A DNA stretch of 64,000 nucleotides from Tamarix chinensis (Eukaryota > Streptophyta > Magnoliopsida > Caryophyllales > Tamaricaceae): the NCBI GenBank assembly GCA_030549775.1, contig CM060174.1, forward strand, positions 54,965,944-55,029,943. Direction: 5' to 3'. Below, one piece after another: positions 48,180 through 60,658 of this stretch (positions are counted from its first letter, which is position 1; each line of letters begins with the position of its first letter). The notes beneath the pieces are model-generated. The model was given only the letters and a program-made list of their open reading frames with translations, did no database searches and was not told the origin of the DNA. The position numbers and the translations under genes are program-made.

Positions 48180-49715
48180 AACATTTTCACATGCCATGAG
48201 TAGTTTGAAATTTGAGTTATGGTATGATGCTATGAAGGAAGAAATGAATTCCATGAAATTTACAGGTCTAGGATCTTATACTGTTATTTGATCGGGCTAA
48301 TCCTATTGGTTGTAATTAGGTCTTTAAGATCAAGAGAGACTCATTAGGGAAAATTAATAGGTACAAGGCTATACTAGTTGTTAAGGGGTTCACTCAAAGA
48401 GAGGGAGAGGACTACAATGAGACTTTCTCTTATATGTCCACTAAGGATTCCCTTCGTGTATTTATGGCATTAGTATCTCATTTTGAATTTGAGTTATAAC
48501 AAATAGATGTGAAAATTACATTTTTGAATGGTGAGCTTGACTAGGAGGTATACATGAAATGGATTGAACGATTCTCCTCTCATTAAAACAAAAATCTTGT
48601 GTGCAAGATCAAAAAAGCTATATATAGGTTAAAATAAGCCTCCCAACAATGGTAAAGTTCCATGATGTCATTTTTTCATTTGGATTTTAGGAGAATGTCA
48701 TGGATTAGTGTACATAAGGTCAGTGGTAGTAAGGTTTATTTCTTAGTTCTGTATATGAATGATATTTTATATACATGGAATGATAAGGGGATGCTATATG
48801 CGGTGAAATAATTTCTTTTTAACAAATTTCATATGAAGGATATGGGTGATGCATCTTATGTCATTGGCATTAAGATTCATTGAGATATATCCCAAGGGAT
48901 AGTAGAACTATCTTAAGAAGCCTATATTAATAAAGTGATAGAAAGATCCAGGATGGTAGATTGTACACCAAGTGTGGCTCCTATTGCCAAGGGTGACAAA
49001 TTGCAGTTAAGTCAATGTCTTAAGAATGTATTAGAGAGATATCAAATGAAGAACATCTTATGTGCTTCTATAGTCGGAAGTTATGTATACTCATATTTGT
49101 ACAAACCTGACATTGCATATGCCATTGGAGTATTAGAGCATTACCAGAGTAATCAAAGAGTTGACCACTAGAAATATGTAAAGAAAGTTATGTGGTATCT
49201 AAAGGAAACTAAGGACTACATGCTCATGTATCACCATGTTGAGGATTTAGAGGTAGTTTTCTATTCAGATGTAGACTTTGTTGGCTGTGTAGATTCGTGC
49301 AAATATAATTCTGGATTAATTTCTTATTAGCTGGTGGAGTAATATCTTGGAAAAGCAAGAAGCAGGATTGTATAACCACCTATACAATTGAAGTAGAACT
49401 CATCTCATCTTTTGAAGCCACAAAATATGGTGTGTAGTTAAGAAATTTCATATTAGGTCTTAGAATAGTGGATTATATTTATAAACCTTTGATGCTTGAG
49501 CATGACAACTAAGCTGTCATCTTTATCTCAAGAAACAACAAAAGTGGTAGTCATGATAAGGGCATAGACATCGAGTACTTGAATATAAAGGAATGTGTTT
49601 CAAAATGAGAAGTGGTATTGGAAAATATAAACATTGATTGTATGTTAGCTGATCATTTAACTAAGGGCATGCCACTAAGCAAGTTTAAGGATCATGTGTA
49701 TAATATAGGTGTTGG
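48180..49715 (+). pseudogene. pol: Copia reverse transcriptase and RNase H remnant
   Basis: Fragments in several frames: MSSLKFELWYDAMKEEMNSM (~48197), KGFTQREGEDYNETFSYMS (~48389), SKIKKAIYRLK, the active-site region LYMNDIL (48749-48769; usual YVDDIL, first Asp replaced by Asn), KDMGDASYVIGIKIH (~48840), RSRMVDCTPSVAPIAKGDKL (48943 on), YKPDIAYAIGVLEHYQSNQ (49100-49156). RNase H: YSDVDFVGCVDS (~49264), EVELISSFEATKYGV (~49391) and the end ADHLTKGMPLSKFKDHV (~49648). Frameshifts and stops are frequent. Confidence 0.88.
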
Positions 49716-49872
49716 ACCCACCATGTTTTCTTTTCATTTGGTTTGTATATATATGGTTTATTGAAAAATAACACATTATGTGAAGGACCTTCAATAAACA
49801 TTAGGTTTACTCATAAAGTTAAAGGTATGGGTGAAATTACTACATTGTGATACATAGAAGATAAATTTTGAA

Positions 49873-50690
49873 ATTTTGAAAGCTTGTCGCCAGGATCCGT
49901 GCATCAATTTCATCCTTCAGTTTGTACTAATATAAGAAGACCATGTTGAGAGCCTAATTTACATGGACTAAGTGGGAGAATGTGTGTGTGTGTGTGTATA
50001 TATTAGTTTTATAAAATTATTGTTATTATTTTATAAATAAAATATTGTATATTTTATGTATATATTAACCCTTGGTGTGATCCATATTAAATTAGATATG
50101 AAGTTTGGCCACAAAGTTTATATTATATGGTAATATATTAGTAATTAAGCTTAATAAGATCTCTCTCTCTAACTCTTGATGATAGAATTAGAATTAAGTA
50201 AATATGGATGTAAGAATTTGTGTGTCATATGATAAAAAAATAAAAGGAGATAATAAATTAATTAGTTATGGAATTTTGAAATTTTGAAAGCTTGTCGCTA
50301 GGATCCGTGCATCAATTTCATCCTTCAGTTTGTACTAATATAAGGAGACCATGTTGAGAGTCTAATTTACATGGACTAAGTGGGAGAATGTGTGTGTGTG
50401 TGTGTATATATTAGTTTTATAAAATTATTGTTATTATTTTATAAATAAAATATTGTATATTTTATGTATATATTAACCCTTGGTGTGATCCATATTAAAT
50501 TAGATATGAAGTTTGGCCACAAAGTTTATATCATATGGTAATATATTAGTAATTAAGCTTAATAAGATCTCTCTCTCTAACTCTTGATGATAGAATTAGA
50601 ATTAAGTAAATATGGATGTAAGAATTTGTATGTCATATGATAAAAAAATATAAAAGGAGATAATAAATTAATAAGCTTAATGAATTCTGA
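49873..50690 (+). repeat. 408-bp tandem duplication covering polypurine tract and LTR start
   Basis: AGGATCCGTGCATCAATTTC starts at 49892 and at 50300, 408 bases apart, and the units match closely to their ends (GATCTCTCTCTCTAACTCTTG in both). Each holds ~109 bp of the internal 3' end, the polypurine tract AAGTGGGAGAA (49970-49980; 50378-50388) and ~300 bp of LTR start with a (TG)n run. The duplication therefore left two polypurine-tract/LTR-start pairs. Confidence 0.85.
50378..50388 (+). promoter_or_regulatory. Polypurine tract next to the 3' LTR
   Basis: AAGTGGGAGAA directly before the TG start of the 3' LTR; the classical copia plus-strand primer. An identical copy is at 49970-49980. Confidence 0.75.
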
Positions 50691-51212
50691 ATTTTGAAAT
50701 AAGGAGGGAATTGCATAGTTGGTTACAATAACCAACTTCACACACCCATTTTGCGCATAAGTCTTTAGTGCACAAAAGATGTGGTGTCCTTCCATTTTTT
50801 TATAGAAAAATAAAAGTGCCCTTTTGAACACACACACACACACACACACATCAACTTCATCAATTTTTCTTGTTTTTTTTTGTGTGAAATTAAAGAAGAA
50901 GAAATTAAAGAGTGGTCGTTAATCCTGTAGTTCGTAATAAGCATGCACCATTAAGTTGAGAAAAAAGGTAGTGGAACCACAAAATTTAACTTTGGAAATT
51001 ATAAATTACGAATTCGGTACAATTAATCCTATCAATAGTTGGAGGTATGCTATGTATATATATAATTCATATATAGTATTCTATAATCTTAGTAATGTAT
51101 AAAGTTTGTTATTTTATGTATTAGGATTTCACATGAATTGTAATTTGATTGTACTTAAATTTATATTAATAATGTATTAATTTTATGATTCATGCCATAC
51201 TATTACCTAACA
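50389..51212 (+). repeat. 3' LTR of the copia element
   Basis: 824 bp, starts TGTGTGTG and ends TACTATTACCTAACA. A CA microsatellite lies at ~50829-50851. See the 5' LTR for shared segments. Confidence 0.82.
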
Positions 51213-51514
51213 GCTACGGGTTAAAAAACAAAAGAGAAGCTAAAAATGGTTCCTAATGCATAGACAATTAGGATCATACATGTGCATCCTTGAGAATCTT
51301 TTGAAAGTGTCTAATGGAAACAATAGCAACCACAAAGGGAGTCAGGGACTGACATCATGAATATATTTTAATCGATGAATCCATTTTTTCCCACCCAAAG
51401 ATGATGAATCAATAGCTCTTCCATTCATAAGAATCAAATACTTTAAACCCAATCGACCACTTTCTATCTTCAATGAGGAGAGTGTGATCAATTTTTCACC
51501 AAATTCATTTATCA

Positions 51515-52690
51515 GTAGGGATGACAATGGATTGAGTTTGGGTCGGATCCTGTCAGAACTAGACCCAAATCCATATATATTACCTAGATCCAGACTCGAT
51601 CCAGACTTATAGTATTTCAAAAGTTCAGACCCAGATCTAAATCCACTAAGTCTTGTGGGTAAATGGGCCCTAATTGGGTCCAACTATTTCTATAAAAAAT
51701 AATTAATAATCTATATAAATACAAGTATATTTATATTTTATATAGTTTAATATGTATTTTTTGTTAACAAAATCCTCTGAATGAAAAAATAAATATTTTG
51801 AAATAGTTACATTAACTTTTAAATGGTATTTTAATACTTTTAGTATATAATATTATATATATTGCTTATAAAATAAATATATAAAAATAAAATTAAAAAA
51901 ACAAATAAGGAGTTTACATAAGATTATGACAATAATAATAAATATAATATTAGTATATATTTATATATGTACAAATACATAGGGTTGTGCGAAAAATCCG
52001 GGATCAGAAAATCCTATCCGATATTTAAAAATCCGACCCGACATTTCGGATATCCGAACCGGTTTTATTCTAAAAGGATATCCGACATTCGGATATCCGA
52101 TTTTTTTTTGGATTATCCGATCCGAAAAAATATCCGATATTTTGTTGATTATTTCAATAATATACCATATTATTGTGTTTTTATAGTTTTAAGTTTTAAA
52201 ATTTTATTTATTTTTATATTTTAAATATTTATAATAATATTTTAATACTTCTTTTAGATAAAATAAGATATTTATATAAATATAGATATGAATATTAATT
52301 GATATACGATCCTTATTTTTAAAAATATTATACCAAAAGTTATTAAAATTGATAAAATAGTATTTTCATACGGATATTGGATATATCTGAATCCGATCTA
52401 TATTTTTCTGATATCCGCATCCCGGATATCCGGTCTAAAAAAATGCGGAGCGGATATCAAAAAAAAATATCGGAATGGATACAGATATCCAGTTTTGCAC
52501 ACCCCTACAAATACACACATACTAAACAGATTTGATGGGTTAGATTTGGATCCGAAACTGTTAATTCCAGATCTATATTCATTTACATACATATAAACTC
52601 AAACCATATCCGGATCCGTCGGGATCCAAGACCCTTTCCCTTATCCACCAGTAAGAACTTATAAGTTTTGGTTGACTATTCCCTTCTACT
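51515..52690. mobile_element. Probable hAT-type non-autonomous element around the inner MITE
   Basis: TAGGGATGACAATGGATTGA at 51515 followed by GGGTCGGATCC is a common start of plant hAT MITEs, and GGATCCGTCGGGATCC with GGGTC-type sequence appears in opposite orientation near 52613-52640. The right end is unclear, so the boundaries are approximate. The 528-bp MITE at 51980 is nested inside. Confidence 0.45.
51980..52507. mobile_element. hAT-type MITE, 528 bp, perfect 8-bp target duplication
   Basis: Ends TAGGGTTGTGCGAAAA (left) and TTTTGCACACCCCTA (right) are inverted repeats with two mismatches. Both sides are flanked by CAAATACA (51972-51979 and 52508-52515). The inside is rich in GGATATCCG palindromes (e.g. 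CGGATATCCGA at ~52048 and ~52088) and has no coding capacity. The 8-bp duplication and the end sequence are classic hAT features. Confidence 0.9.
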
Positions 52691-53995
52691 GCTTTAGACG
52701 ACCTTTCGATGTGACGTAGATTAGTCGTTATTTTGTTCCGATCAAATAAGAATCTCATCATCAATGCTATTATTTTATCGGAAGAAATAATTTATGAAAG
52801 TTTCCTAACCCTTTGTTGAGATCAGAGAGAGCTTGAGCCATCTGCAATATTCTACGTTAATTAATTGCACCAGAAAATCGACTTGACTATGTCCTCAAAT
52901 AAAGCAGGAGAACAGTTTTTTCTTCTTCTTCTTTTGGATGAAAGCTGTTGATCACACTGTCGTCATTGAATATAAAGAATGGTTAATTGGGTTTGATTCT
53001 CGCGATGGAAGAGCTACCAATTTGTCATATTTGAAAAAGTTGCTTCATCAGTTGGAAGTTGGAACAACTTCATGGGTGTGGTCATTTTGTGTTTCCTAAA
53101 GTTTCCATTACACTTTCAAAAGGCAGCATATATTTTGCAGGGACATGAGATTCTAATCTGCAACTAGAAAAATATTTATATCTATATGAAACAGTTTTTA
53201 TCATATACACACACATACACACACGCACTTTTCTTTTCTTGGGAGGGATCCTTTATTTACCACGTACTATGATGATTATACGAACTTACATATAATATTA
53301 ATCAAACCTAATCTTGATATTCGTATATCAAGGTTTGACCATATCAACTATTATAAAAGGTTTCCTATCCAATCCTTTGCTGAAATGGTAGAGAGGTTAA
53401 CGATACTAAATTTATATCTAGGACTTTTAAATAATATATATTTTAAATTTATATATATCTAAGAATATCTGATATAAAAATAAGAATCTAAACTGATATA
53501 GATGATTAGATATTAAAAATAAATAAATAAATTTTATTAAAAAAGGTCAGTAATTCAACTCTCCATCCAAATAAAAAGTTTATACAAATAAAATATAAGG
53601 ATAGAATATTTTTTTCGGCCTAAAATCTCGTAAATGATGGGGCCGGCCCTGAGCTTGAGCGATGTGCAACAAGAGATGGTGGATTTTCTTCAACAAATAT
53701 AATAATAAGGTGGACGGTGACGATGGACGAGAACACCGCGGTACTTTCTCATGTTGGTGGAGCTCGCAGCTTCAAAAGCACTAAGCGGTCATGCGGGGAG
53801 TGAGATGCTGGCAAGAAGACGTCGCTCGCGACGGCATTGATGGCGACCGAGAAAAGAGACATGGAGGTGGGTTATAGAGAATATATTTAGGGGAAGAAGT
53901 TCGACATCGGCCTCGCAAATATGCTACGGAATTTTTAGAAAGTTTTTAATGGGTATAAAAATTATTCTAATGGTCGAATTCTAATGGGTAAATCT
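52516..53995. other. Mixed non-coding DNA, possible gene remnant on the minus strand
   Basis: On the minus strand near 52842 a frame reads MAQALSDLNKGLGNFHKLFL before stopping, and another (52764-52640) reads RHIERSSKAVEGNSQPKLIS; beyond the hAT elements a frame with LITLSSLKIESGRLG (51530-51342) follows. They could be pieces of one broken gene, but I do not recognise the protein. A (CA)n run is at ~53205-53225 and a GC-richer patch at 53630-53900. Confidence 0.35.
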
Positions 53996-54300
53996 CTCTA
54001 ATACCCAAACCATTTGATCAATTTCATAAACCAGCCAATTGATTTCACACACTAGTTAATCATTTTTTCTAACTAGTCGATGTGTTGAAGCTGAGGCTAA
54101 AACACATTTTTTTAGAAAGTAAATCAATCAACCAGTATTTAAACCAATCAATTAATTTGGTAGATTAGTCGATCGATTTGATTAACCATTTGATGTGTTA
54201 AATTTGAGGCTAAAACATATTTGCGTGGAAAGAAAACTAGTTGATGGACTTTCAAACCATGCAATCGGTTTGTGAATAGTTTATTAGTGGAACAGTTTTG
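53996..54300. repeat. GATTGGTTT-type degenerate repeat cluster
   Basis: Phrases such as CCAGCCAATTGATTT, CTAGTCGATGTG, AACCAGTATTTAAACC and TTAGTCGATCGATTTG recur, as at 14085-14360. Within it a ~100-bp unit containing GAGGCTAAAACA(C/T)ATTT appears twice (~54090 and ~54201). Confidence 0.55.
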
Positions 54301-57300
54301 ATCATTGCGTGCTTGCACAAAAAATATCATAACTTAAGTTACAAAGCTTGAACTTGAATTTCTTCTTCTCCCATGAAAATTAGACATATTAAGCTTTCAC
54401 AAGAGGTATTATTCACCTAAAAATAATATCTATGGACTTTATGGTCAATTTGGCTAGCTAGTTTAGATGGAAAAGGGTTTAAGAAAAAATAAAATCAATT
54501 TAACCAGCCTTATGCTCAAAATTTTGGAAATATTTTTGATGCATGAAATCATTTTGAGACCTTTCAAAATAATTTTTGAATAAAATTAAATCATTGAAAA
54601 ATCTAAGTATTGAAATGTAAATCATATGTACATAAAGCCTAATACTATGACATACTCATTAAAGCTTGAGTCTGGTTTTTTTGACCACACTTATGTATCT
54701 CTTTAAATTTTTGTATTCCACATATGAGATTGAAGCTAACACATGAAGTAAAAAAGTTAGACAAAAAAAAATCATTTTTTTATCATCAAAATAAGGTTGA
54801 TTGACCTATAAAGTTAAATATCTCCCACATTTTGATGATTACAAACAAAAATATGTCAATATCAAGAGAGATGATGTATGGAGATGTGAATGTGAAAATC
54901 AATACATCTTTTTGAACATAAAAAAAAATCATATAAGCACCATTTACCAATATAAGCACTTAGTTTCATATGAATGACATTCGAATGATTAAACAAGTTA
55001 GCATTTACCATCTTTTCACCCTATCTCTCCTTATCATCAACAAAAGGAGAGGCTTCAACATATTAAATCTCCAATCAAAGATAAGTGCATAAAAAAGCTA
55101 AATCTATAAGGGTGAAAAGTCCCCTCAATATATGTGAACTCTCAAGAAAAGTACAAGGATACTTTTCACTCATAAAATCAACGATGAATAGTAGGTGTAA
55201 GCTAGATGTGACACCCCCTTAGAATAAGTCTAAGGTAAGTGATTAATTAAAACAAGTATGCTCCCTTTAAGGATATGCATATATTAGCAATATGATCAAG
55301 ATCACAATACGATTACTAAAACACTACCACAGACATGAAAAGTAGAGATATGAGTATCAAGATTCAACCAAATACCTCAAATATGATGATGTTGAAGCAT
55401 ATGAGACATCATAGGTGTTTTTAATAATGAACAACACAACTGAAAAACTCATATATGATGATGTTGAAGCATATGAGACACCATAGGTGTTTGTAGTAAT
55501 GAACAACAAACATCAATAATTTCCAGAGATTTAGGTGACAACATTGTCATCAATAAATTAGTGATATGAAAATAAAATTCAAAGTTTCGTATGCTAACCT
55601 AGTTAACAAACTAGAAAGTGAGGTAGCTCATGATTATGCAAATATATGAGAGTGTCCCTCAACATGGCTAGAGATCAATGTCACATATTGACTAAGGTGT
55701 GTGTGTGTAGAAGAAAAATTAAGGCCATGCAATATAGCCAATGCATGACACATTGAATCAAGTCAACAAGGAGTTATAAAAGCTCAAGTAATAGGGATGA
55801 TACCAAAAATGAATATCAGAGATGTAGTTTTTCAATTAAACAACAAATATGCATATAATTATGGCTCATCAACCATTTATAATTCCCATTTATTGCCATT
55901 AGTTTCCTTTTATCTATGATGAGAAGAAAAATGTGAGGGAAATGATAACTAGAATGAACAAGCCATATAAGGGTTAACTTGTAAATAATATGATGATTTA
56001 GAGGTTGAAGCAAGCACATCAATGAATGGAAAAAGTATCACTCATTTCTAATAATTATAATATATTTTAAACATAAAGAATATACCAAAAACAATCTAGA
56101 AAGTGATAAAGATCACAAGAAAATCATTAGTGGAGTGCTTGTGATCAATAAATTTTAGAGTTACATTTGTCAACCAAGAAATGGATGAGAAAATTAGTGT
56201 TGTAGTCGGTTATGCAAAATCTGAAGTCAAACACTTGATGTGATGGGATGATGATAAGTGAATATTGAATATTCAAATGCATGAAAACAAGTATATTTAG
56301 GTCACATATCATTTTTCCATAAGTCTACTCAAGCAAAGAATTGCCTTTCTTCATATTATGCCTAATTTTTATTTTTCCTTTTTTTTTTTATTAATGAATG
56401 GACAAGGAGTAAAAGGGAAGAGAAACATTATGAGGCACACATATAAGGACCAATTTGTCAAAAATAAGGGGAAGTGGTGAAGTATGTCAAGGTTATAGAT
56501 TCAAAAGCATTAAGTATCATCCATGTGTATCAAGTGTGAGCATCTAATTATCAAAATGATACACCATTAAAATACATGAATGTACAGCTAGAAAAGGAAT
56601 GCATGCCCTAAGTACTCCCCATTTCTTGTAATATCTATGAGCAAGGTATAATTTCAAATTATAACAATCAAGTATTGACATTTACACTTCAACAATAATT
56701 AATATACCTAAACATGAATCACAAAGCCATCCATAAAGTGCTAATAAAAAAAAAGAGAAGGCGGGAGAAGATGTGCTCATTAAGAAATTAGTTTCCCAAA
56801 AAATGTAACATAATAAATTTTAATTTTTCAAGGTAAACATAAAAGTTTAATAAATGAGATCAACTTTTAGTAAGAGTATCATGTATGCTCATAAAGTATA
56901 TAAAACTGTTATAATCATATGTGAGCATAAAAAAACATGTCTAGTCATGTATGAATGAAATTAAAAGCATGAATTAGCATTGATACAACGATAAAACATG
57001 TTTAGGAACAATTCAACCCTTTACATTCGTTTTTAGTGAAGTATACTTGCTTAAGTGAGTTGGGAAATAAAAGTTGTAGGATCTTCAACTTTTACCAATT
57101 TATGTATAACATATGACTCATTTTAAATATCTAATCATGGTATATATTTCACATTATTACGAGAGATAATAAGTTCAAGATTTGTGACACTTCAAGGTAT
57201 AACATTTATAATGAAAGGAAGTTGCATGACAAGCTTGAAATTATTAGTAGCAACACTAATTTCTCATATTGTTGAGGTAGCATAGACATGCACAAGTGTA

Positions 57301-57599
57301 CTTAGCAAGATGAATGTAGATGATGCTTGTTTTATTAATAATGTTATGCTTGAATTAATAACTAATGATCATAGAATCCAAAGTATTCAAGTATTATACC
57401 ACGTTCATAGGCAAGTATACCAAGTAATAGGGTATAAAATAGATTCAAATGAAAGTGATATCAAACATCCCCTCAAAATGTGTATGGCATGTTATTTTAG
57501 TTATCAAGGAGAAAAAATTAAATTAGATATGATAGTTTAATGCATGTTAAGTTATTTGGTTAAAGTTTACTAGATATGAATAACCAATGTGAGCAAGAT
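54301..57599. other. AT-rich non-coding stretch, likely transposon-derived
   Basis: No motif-bearing frame on either strand. The style resembles a non-coding retrotransposon interior. A 72-bp tandem duplication starts at 55381 (listed separately). Confidence 0.5.
55381..55520. repeat. 72-bp tandem duplication
   Basis: ATATGATGATGTTGAAGCAT begins at 55381 and again at 55453, with AGGTGTTT(T/G)TA and AATGAACAACA in both units. Confidence 0.75.
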
Positions 57600-60500
57600 T
57601 GTAACACCACAAATTTGATAACCATATTTTTTTTACAAGATATGTTGTGAAATCTAACTAGAAAATGTAGGGTGCTACTGCTACATCCAATGTAGGATAG
57701 GTACAACCAATACCCAACCTATGTTAGCTACTAAAACTTAAATTCATATCCCATGAGCCAGTTATAGTCATCACCTAACCCGAGTTTGATACATGACTTA
57801 AAACTTATATGGAAATTAAAACAAAATAAAAAAGATATAACAAAGCTATAAAACACCAAAACAAAATAGAATACAGAATTTTGAGGATACAAACTTAAAC
57901 ACCTATTGAGTAGACCCAAGGACTTGACACTCTGAACCTCATATAAATGGATCATGAGAAACCTGCACAAGGGTATTAGTATGATGAGTGTATTGAGTAT
58001 GACCTACTTATCACTCATAAGCATTCATAGAAAACATGTTATCACATCCTAAGAATATCATAATTTCCTAAGGTCATGGTATAATAATATAAAATTACAT
58101 TCTAACATTCATGTATAAAATGCATATAAGAAAGGAAACCAAATCCCTAAGGAATCTCTAATAATTTAATTCCAATTAATATTAAAACATGCTAAAAAGA
58201 AAGCATACATGATACATACTGGCAATTAATCACACAAGACAACTTTAAGCTATTAACCTAGGGTAGAAAACAATGTACAATCTATTACTAGGCAAAACAT
58301 GGATTTTAAAGGGTTCAACAAGCATGAAGAGGAATTAATAAAAACCTATAGGCATCTCTAACATGTATTTCAATCATATATTTTTTCTACCACAGTGGAC
58401 ACACATGACAAGGGCATAAGCATAATAGGTGCATGGAATAAATTCTAAGGTATAATCTTGTACATTTAGTCATACTACCAATGGATAGAATCCATGGGGA
58501 ACAAACATTAGCAGCAAGGCATATGACTAAGGCATATCTAGACACCATAATGAATAAAGTCAAGGGTACAAATAATAAGGGCACAAAATTCAAATACATA
58601 TATGGACTCTGATGTCCTACAAAAAAAGGTTAAAAGCCATAGGGCACCATAAACCAAATGAGCATCCAGCTCCACTACATAAGAACATGGGAGTGTTGAG
58701 GGGATTGTATGTGGACTCCAACATCCACCTAGCCTAAAAACATTAATGCCACCACTGGTTGGACATTCCGTCCACTACTAATGGACTCTAGCCAAAGTAG
58801 TCTCACCAAAGGTATCCTAATCCTTAAATATACATACCATCGATATAGTTCAAGTAATATTGTAGAGTAGAAAATGCACTAACTTAATATAGCACTAGTA
58901 ACCCCTTTTAGTTTACAAAAATAGGAAGCAAAGAGCCATAATTTCATGTTTTTATAATACCAACACAATGTGTATTCCCTTAATGGAAACTCAGAGAATA
59001 CAACATCACATATCACATAAGTGTTTATGATTAACACTAAACCTCTAAGAGTGATTGAAGATTAAATATCACATAGAAAATTGATGATCTAGAAGATCAT
59101 AATGGACTAGAGATCCCTCAACATTTTTAGGAAAACTAAAAATTAAAGCCAAGAGGCCATCAAAAGAAAATAATAATTAGAGGCTAGAAGCCATAAAAAA
59201 AAGGCACTTTCGCAAGCAAAAAGTATAAACGTATTACTAAGTAAGAGTTCCAAAAAATAAAAAATAAATAAACATATGAAAGTTAAAATTAGGTAAAAAA
59301 AAAGGCTCCAAAATCTAACCTAACTCATTATTCATCTATTTGTTTAATCAATGATCAAAACAAGCTTTAAAGACTTGAAACACATTCCAAAGGTATAGAT
59401 ACCACAAGACCAATGTGAAAACTCCCAAATCCACATTGTATCATTAATATAAAAATTAGCAATAAAAAATATAGATATAAATAGATTAATCAAGTCAAAA
59501 CAAGATTCCAAGCCAAATTTTAAAAATTCAATATTTATATAAAATTACTATTCATTGTTCGATAGAAAATGTTGTTTTATATCGAGAAGTTTAAAATAAA
59601 ATATAAAAAATATTTTAATACTAAGAATTACTATTTATCAAGGTTCACCAATGATGCTTAATTACTCTTCATGAAGGTCAAGGGTGAATAGTACAAGGTC
59701 ATGGTCAACCTTTGACCCTAAATCATGCTAAAAGCTTTTTAGGGTTCAATATACTATTTTATGATTAATTATTTTGAAACTATGATTAATCACAATTTAA
59801 ACCCTACTTAGTGTTCTTATGGCGTCATTACCCAAGAGCACTTTATGTATTATAAAGAACATGAAGAAAAAATTACAAATTATTCAAACTTTCAAACAAA
59901 ATTAAAAGCCCTTAATTTTTTTTATCGAACATGTTATATATCAAAGTTTGCTTATAATTTTCAAATATTATCATGGTACCATCCAATTAGTAAAATTCAT
60001 CATAAACCCTCAATAACACTCTAAAAACCTAAACTTGCAAATATTTCAATCATAACTTAAGCTATCAAAACATGCTTGAACCAGGACATACTAAACATCA
60101 AAGTTCACCTTCAATTTAGTATCTAAAATATGCTATTATCAATTTCATCAAAACAAGAAGATCCTTAAAACCCTTAATTTGATCAAAACCCATAATCCAC
60201 TAAACATGACACAAACCCATCAATTAACAAATCAATCATGCTATATGTAGTAAGTAGATCTTACCTAAATTCCTAATCACTTAATTAGAAAGGAAAAGAA
60301 ATAATTAAAGTTAAATAAAAACACTTTTGTAAATCCTAAAAAAACATAGAAAAAGATAAAGAAAAGATTAAAAAATCATCACATAAAAATCAAATCAAAG
60401 AAGGTAGAATGAAACATGAAAATATGATGAATTCTTATTTTGAATTTGGGAGAATGTCCAATCTTTATCTATGGAGGAAATAGGGGAGGAAGATCATGGA

Positions 60501-60658
60501 AAAGGAGGAGACACGAGAATAAAAATTGATGAATCCAAGGAAGAAGAAGAATAAAGAAAAGGAAGAACTGCAACACCTGACACTTTTTTAAATAGTTGAA
60601 TATTAATGAAAATAAAATATTAATGAAAATAAATAAGCAAAAACACTAGGGTGTTATA
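57600..60658 (-). mobile_element. Diverged candidate of the giant LTR family (copy H)
   Basis: Starts TGTAACACCAC at 57600 and ends GGGTGTTATA at 60658, like the other copies, with no coding capacity. The first kilobase has the general order seen in D, E and F (ACCTGCAC, then GTATTGAGTATG-type sequence near 57990) and a purine-rich tract near the right end (60460-60560). No clean target duplication is seen, and the CCACC/ATAATAGTGG block is not recognisable. Low certainty. Confidence 0.35.

Noticed and set aside
53370..53410. GCTGAAATGGTAGAGAGGTTAACG resembling the start of a tRNA-Leu
   Set aside because: No matching acceptor stem, anticodon arm or T-arm follows.
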